Of a stretch of 61,607 nucleotides of DNA, positions 58,090-61,607 are shown piece after piece (the stretch's first letter is position 1; every line of letters starts with the position of its first letter). The notes beneath the pieces are model-generated. The model was given only the letters and a program-made list of their open reading frames with translations, did not search any database and was not told the DNA's origin. Made by a program: the position numbers and the translations under genes. Source of the DNA: DATJBF01 sp035515475 (GTDB lineage Bacteria; Verrucomicrobiota; Verrucomicrobiia; Palsa-1439); NCBI GenBank assembly GCA_035515475.1, contig DATJBF010000016.1, positions 1 through 61,607 on the forward strand. The letters run 5' to 3'.

Positions 58090-58527
58090 TCACTGTTCGT
58101 TGTCCATGGTCAACTGAAGGTGCGGCGGCGGTTGGGGCGGAAGTTTCCAGACAATCTCCGCGTGATTGCTCGCCCCGTGCATCTTGTTGGCCAGCGTGAT
58201 GCCGGCCCGGTACGTCTTCTCGAATTCCGCGAAATGTTTTGCCGCGATGTGTTGCGCCAGCGGCTCGAAGATCTTCTGGGCGTAGTTCTCCAGCATCCCC
58301 TTGTACTTCGGGCGCGTCGTGCTCATCTTCTGCCAGAGGCTTTTGAGTCCGCGCAACTCATAGTCGGCCAGCGCCCAGTTGCCGGCTTGGGCCGCATAGT
58401 ACAACGTCCAGTAGCGTTCGCTCACCAGCGGCATCAACTGCCCGAGGCCGGGCTGCAGTTCCGCCAGTTGATCGAGCGTAAGCGCGCCGTGCCTGGTCCG
58501 TCCAACGATGGGGGTGTCTTCTGCCAT
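58090..58527 (-). CDS. Cytochrome-c-like family protein lacking the heme motif
   Basis: 145 residues. The helical core LTLDQLAELQPGLGQLMPLV followed by YWTLYYAAQAGNWALADYEL is characteristic of a family of roughly 150-residue proteins that normally bind heme through a C-terminal CxxCH. Here that position reads LANKMHGASNHAEIVWKLPP, with no Cys, so heme attachment has been lost or was never present. No signal peptide is seen from the ATG at 58527; an extended in-frame N-terminus passes through a repeat element and lacks a signal too. Function is unknown. Confidence 0.6.
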   Translation of the reverse strand: MAEDTPIVGRTRHGALTLDQLAELQPGLGQLMPLVSERYWTLYYAAQAGNWALADYELRGLKSLWQKMSTTRPKYKGMLENYAQKIFEPLAQHIAAKHFAEFEKTYRAGITLANKMHGASNHAEIVWKLPPQPPPHLQLTMDNEQ

Positions 58528-58546
58528 CCGAGGGCCGGGTTCTACT

Positions 58547-58579
58547 CTGTCGCCCCGAACTTGTCGAGAAATCTCTGAC
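58547..58579. repeat. Half copy of the dispersed palindromic element
   Basis: CTGTCGCCCCGAACTTGTCGAGAAATCTCTGAC region, 33 bp, matching the halves at 50141 and 50292. It lies just upstream of the start of the 58527 gene. Confidence 0.65.
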
Positions 58580-58699
58580 GGCGCGAAACGAGGCGCATCA
58601 AGCAGCGTCAACACACCCAGGAGCGGGGAAATCCGTTGCTGGGGTCCCGTTCGTAGGAACACCGGCATCAAGTCGCGCCGTGGGCCAATCGCCAACAGA

Positions 58700-58727
58700 A
58701 AACCCCGACACGGATGTGTCGGGGTTT
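58700..58727 (-). terminator. Rho-independent terminator of the 58746 gene
   Basis: Perfect 12-bp inverted repeat (AAACCCCGACAC, loop GGAT, GTGTCGGGGTTT) followed on the minus strand by TTCTG. It is a strong hairpin 18 bp after the stop codon of the Cys-rich protein gene. Confidence 0.8.
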
Positions 58728-58745
58728 CGGGGTGAAACTGTCTTT

Positions 58746-59123
58746 CTAGCTCTTCTCGTGGCTCTTCATGAACGGGCATCCGCTGCTCTTCATGCCCGGA
58801 CAGGTCCCGCTCTTCATGCCCGCGTCACACATGCTCTTCCATTGCGCAAACTGTTCCGGTGTCAGGATGCCTTTCATGCCCTTGTCCATCATCGCCCGCC
58901 GTTCCGACGTCGACGTGGCTTTGAGACAGTCGTCCTTGAGTTCCGCAATCTTCGCCTTCTGCATGTCGGTCAGGTTCAGCTTGCTGAACGCCCCGCTGCA
59001 GCAGGCCGCGCCTTTCGCGCTCATCTTCGCCTTGCCGCCCGCGCAACACCCGCTATCGGCGTACACCGACGCCACGCCAATCGATACCGCTATGGCCACC
59101 GCCAGCCCTAACAATCTTTTCAT
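58746..59123 (-). CDS. Small Cys/Met-rich periplasmic metal-binding protein (Spy/CpxP-like)
   Basis: 125 residues with a signal (MKRLLGLAVAIAVSIGVASVYA). The mature protein opens with DSGCCAGGKAKM and AACCSGAFSKLNLTDMQKAK. It has the heavy-metal-resistor type helix pair LNLTDMQKAKIAEL and LTPEQFAQWKSMCDAGMKSG, and ends with more Cys and Met (TCPGMKSSGCPFMKSH). Cysteine-rich termini with paired Cys and Met suggest binding of a soft metal, such as copper or zinc. It stands alone, with its own terminator. Confidence 0.75.
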   Translation of the reverse strand: MKRLLGLAVAIAVSIGVASVYADSGCCAGGKAKMSAKGAACCSGAFSKLNLTDMQKAKIAELKDDCLKATSTSERRAMMDKGMKGILTPEQFAQWKSMCDAGMKSGTCPGMKSSGCPFMKSHEKS

Positions 59124-59191
59124 TGGTTTACTCTCCTTCTTCCGTTGCCCAATTTGACTTCATCATGCTTGCGACCGTTCAATCTACCCTG

Positions 59192-61546
59192 CTATTTCCG
59201 CGCCAGCAAGGCCGTCAGGACGCGCTCGGGCGTAAACGGCGCCTTCTTCAGGCGGACGCCGCAGGCGTCGTAGACGGCATTGGCAATCGCGGGAAGCGGC
59301 CCGTTGATGCCGATCTCGGCAATGCTCTTGGCGCCGAACGGCCCGGTGGGCTCGTACGTCTCGACGAGAATCGTCCGGATCGGCGGCGCGTCGGCCGTGG
59401 TGAAAATCTTGTAGTCGAAGAAACTCGGGTTCAACATCCGGCCGCGTTCGTCGAACACCATCTGCTCGCTCAGCGCGTACGACATGCCGTTCAAGACCGC
59501 GCCTTCCATCTGGCCCTCAGCCAGCTTCGGATTGACTGCCACGCCGCAATCCGCCGCGGCGACGTAATCGAGCACGCGCACCTTGCCGGTCTCGGTGTCC
59601 ACTTCGACCTCGGCGAAGTGGGCGGCGAACGGCGGCGGCGAGACGTACGACAGATGCGAGGCTTCGCCCTGAATCTGGACCTGGTTCTGACCGTAGAGAG
59701 AGCGGTTGATAATGTTTTGAAAGCTCGCCTTCTTGCCCGTCTTGCGGCTGACGACCGCCCCGTTCTCGCAAACGAGGTCGGCGACGTCTTCCTTGAGCAT
59801 CTCGGCAGCGACCTGCAGAATCACGTCGCGGCAGGCTTCGGCGGCTTTCTTCGCGGCGCCACCGGAGACGTAGGTGGTGCTCGACGCGTAGGCGCCCTTG
59901 TCGAACGGCGTCATGTCGGTATCGGATGAATACGTGAGAATCTTGTCGACCGTCACGCCGAGTACTTGCGCGGCGATCTGCGCCAGCACGGTGTCGCTGC
60001 CCGTGCCAAGATCGGTGGCACCCATCAGCAGGTTGAACGAGCCGTCTTCGTTCATCTTGATGCGGGCGCTGGCCATGTCGATGCCCGCGATGCCCGAGCC
60101 TTGCATGAGGCAAGCGACGCCGACGCCGCGCTTGATGCGGGCGTTTGTCGCCTGCGCGGCTTCGCGCAGGCGCTGGGCGTAACGGCGTTGTTTCTTGTAC
60201 CACCCGATGGCCTCGGCGCCACGCTCGATGCATTCATCGAGGCCGCAACTGGCAATCGGGTTCTCGTGGCCTTCCTTGCCTTCGCCGAGCGCGGTGAACA
60301 CCGGATTCGTTTCGCCCTCTTGAATGTGGTTCTTCTTGCGAAGTTCGAGCGGGTCGATGTTGAGCTTGTCGGCAATGATGTCCATCATCTGCTCGATGGC
60401 GAACGCGCCCTGCGTCGCGCCGTACCCGCGATAGGCGCCCGTGATCGGCAGGTTCGTGTACACCGAGTCGCCCCAGAACCGCACGTTCTTGCACCGGTAA
60501 AACGGTAGCGTTTTGCTGCCGACGTTCGTGAGCAACGTCAGCGAATGCGTCCCGTATCCGCCCGTCCAACTCGTCACGCGCTGGTCCATCGCCGTGAACG
60601 TGCCGCCCTGCTTCACGCCGATGGCCATCTTGATGATCGACGGATCGCGGGTGCGGCTGGCGATGAATTCCTCGCGGCGCGTGTACTCGATCTTCACCGG
60701 CCGTCGCGTCCGCTGGGTGATCAGGGCGCACAAATCTTCGAGAATGATCTCCTGTTTCGAGCCGAACCCGCCGCCGATGCGCGGTTTGATGACGCGGATC
60801 TGGTTGACGGGGATCTGCAGGCATTGCGCGACGATGCGGCGCGCGTGCCACGGCACCTGCGTCGCCGTCCGCAACACGATCCGATGATTGTCGTCCAGAT
60901 ACCCGATGCACACGTGCGGTTCGAGGGCGCAATGCTGCGCGTACTGGGTCTCGAATTCCTCTTCCACGACGAAGTCCGCTTCCTTCAAGCCCTGGGCAAG
61001 ATTGCCGATCTCGACGTCGTAATGGGCCGCAATGTTGTGTTTGCGGTCGTGAATCCCATCGGCGTCGGGCTCGTCGTGAATGATCGGCGCGCCGTCCTTC
61101 ATCGCCTCGCGCACGTCGAACACCGCCGGCAGCACGTCGTACTTCACCTGGATCAGTTTGAGCGCCTGCTCGGCAATCGACACCGTTTCCGCCGCCACGC
61201 AGGCCACGCGGTCGCCTACGAACCGCACTTTCGTGTCGAACATGAACGCGTCATACGGCGATGGCTCCGGATAGCCCTGCCCAGCCGTCGTATGCGCCAC
61301 ACGCGGCACGTTCTTGTGAGTGAGTACCAATACGACCCCGGGTAGTTTCTCCGCCTCGGTCGTGTCGATATCGACGATCCGGGCATGAGCGTGGGGACTC
61401 CCCAGAATCTTCGCGTACAACATCCCCTTCAGAAAAATGTCGTCGGTGAACTTTGCCGAGCCGGTCACCAGCCCGATACCATCCACCCGCCACGGACTCG
61501 TCCCGACTGAAGTTTTCTCGAAAGGAATAGTTGCTGGTTTATCCAT
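59192..61546 (-). CDS. Xanthine dehydrogenase/CO dehydrogenase-family molybdopterin-binding subunit
   Basis: 784-residue large subunit of a molybdenum hydroxylase. Features are VDGIGLVTGSAKFTDDIFLK at the N-terminus, EFETQYAQHCALEPHVCIGY, IGGGFGSKQEIILEDLCALI (cofactor-binding), AYRGYGATQGAFAIEQMMD and GSDTVLAQIAAQVLGV. Near the C-terminus is GPFGAKSIAEIGINGPLPAI, with Glu744 at the position of the catalytic Glu. The start is firm: AGGAGG 8 nt before ATG. FAD and iron-sulfur subunits would be expected beyond the right edge. The substrate (purine, aldehyde, CO or other) is not determinable from this sequence. Confidence 0.9.
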   Translation of the reverse strand: MDKPATIPFEKTSVGTSPWRVDGIGLVTGSAKFTDDIFLKGMLYAKILGSPHAHARIVDIDTTEAEKLPGVVLVLTHKNVPRVAHTTAGQGYPEPSPYDAFMFDTKVRFVGDRVACVAAETVSIAEQALKLIQVKYDVLPAVFDVREAMKDGAPIIHDEPDADGIHDRKHNIAAHYDVEIGNLAQGLKEADFVVEEEFETQYAQHCALEPHVCIGYLDDNHRIVLRTATQVPWHARRIVAQCLQIPVNQIRVIKPRIGGGFGSKQEIILEDLCALITQRTRRPVKIEYTRREEFIASRTRDPSIIKMAIGVKQGGTFTAMDQRVTSWTGGYGTHSLTLLTNVGSKTLPFYRCKNVRFWGDSVYTNLPITGAYRGYGATQGAFAIEQMMDIIADKLNIDPLELRKKNHIQEGETNPVFTALGEGKEGHENPIASCGLDECIERGAEAIGWYKKQRRYAQRLREAAQATNARIKRGVGVACLMQGSGIAGIDMASARIKMNEDGSFNLLMGATDLGTGSDTVLAQIAAQVLGVTVDKILTYSSDTDMTPFDKGAYASSTTYVSGGAAKKAAEACRDVILQVAAEMLKEDVADLVCENGAVVSRKTGKKASFQNIINRSLYGQNQVQIQGEASHLSYVSPPPFAAHFAEVEVDTETGKVRVLDYVAAADCGVAVNPKLAEGQMEGAVLNGMSYALSEQMVFDERGRMLNPSFFDYKIFTTADAPPIRTILVETYEPTGPFGAKSIAEIGINGPLPAIANAVYDACGVRLKKAPFTPERVLTALLARK

Positions 61547-61607
61547 GGCCGATACCTCCTCGTTGTCTCCAATAAAGCAAGTCTACATGCACCTACGCAA
61601 AACCATA

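Overview
This 61.6 kb window is a GC-rich bacterial chromosome segment, most consistent with the phylum Verrucomicrobiota. The assignment is an inference. It rests on secreted proteins that share a C-terminal module ending in FYRVRLVP, on autotransporter-like strand repeats, on an LpxI-type lipid A pathway, and on many short palindromic repeats that have entered reading frames. Most genes are ordinary housekeeping genes. Both strands are used in short operons, often with ATGA or GTGA start/stop overlaps.

Layout. 1-5443 (minus): a translationally coupled operon of repeat-rich surface proteins and a secreted amidotransferase-fold protein. 5606-15705: cimA, a MOSC protein, a GNAT acetyltransferase, valS, zinc-ribbon proteins, a prenyl diphosphate synthase and a methyltransferase. 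15780-23544: envelope genes, namely lpxB, a Gfo/Idh oxidoreductase, lpxI, a processive GT2 glycosyltransferase, a heptose-phosphate adenylyltransferase, two lipoproteins and an organophosphate antiporter. 23733-27247: purN, hisG, a 31-residue ribosomal-type basic protein and a TPR lipoprotein. 27273-34475 (minus): the accessory stretch, with a SNF2 helicase and overlapping coiled-coil partner, a membrane protein, a PD-(D/E)XK protein, a three-repeat protein, two small proteins including an orphan DnaB N-terminal domain, and a 316-residue protein of unknown function. Most of this stretch looks AT-richer than its surroundings. 34643-48090 (minus): gpsA, plsY, lnt, secA, pyrE, pgi, glnE, a rhomboid protease and tRNA-Lys. 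48213-53970: an M42 peptidase, a DUF1080 protein and the nfeD-nfeD-floA membrane-microdomain operon. 53971-57573: a rearranged patch with a 71-bp direct repeat, gene fragments, a TPR membrane protein, tRNA-Leu and a duplicated tRNA-Leu 3' half. 57573-61546: small secreted proteins and a molybdopterin-binding dehydrogenase subunit.

Main observations. (1) At least six short dispersed repeats lie in frame inside conserved enzymes: three in valS, one in lpxB and two in the M42 peptidase. Further copies abut gene starts and stops. (2) The 27-34 kb accessory block has no match that I recognise to a named defence system. It is the best candidate in the window for an undescribed nuclease/helicase module. 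(3) The 54-57.5 kb patch carries marks of recombination, including a tRNA 3'-end duplication that looks like an attachment site.
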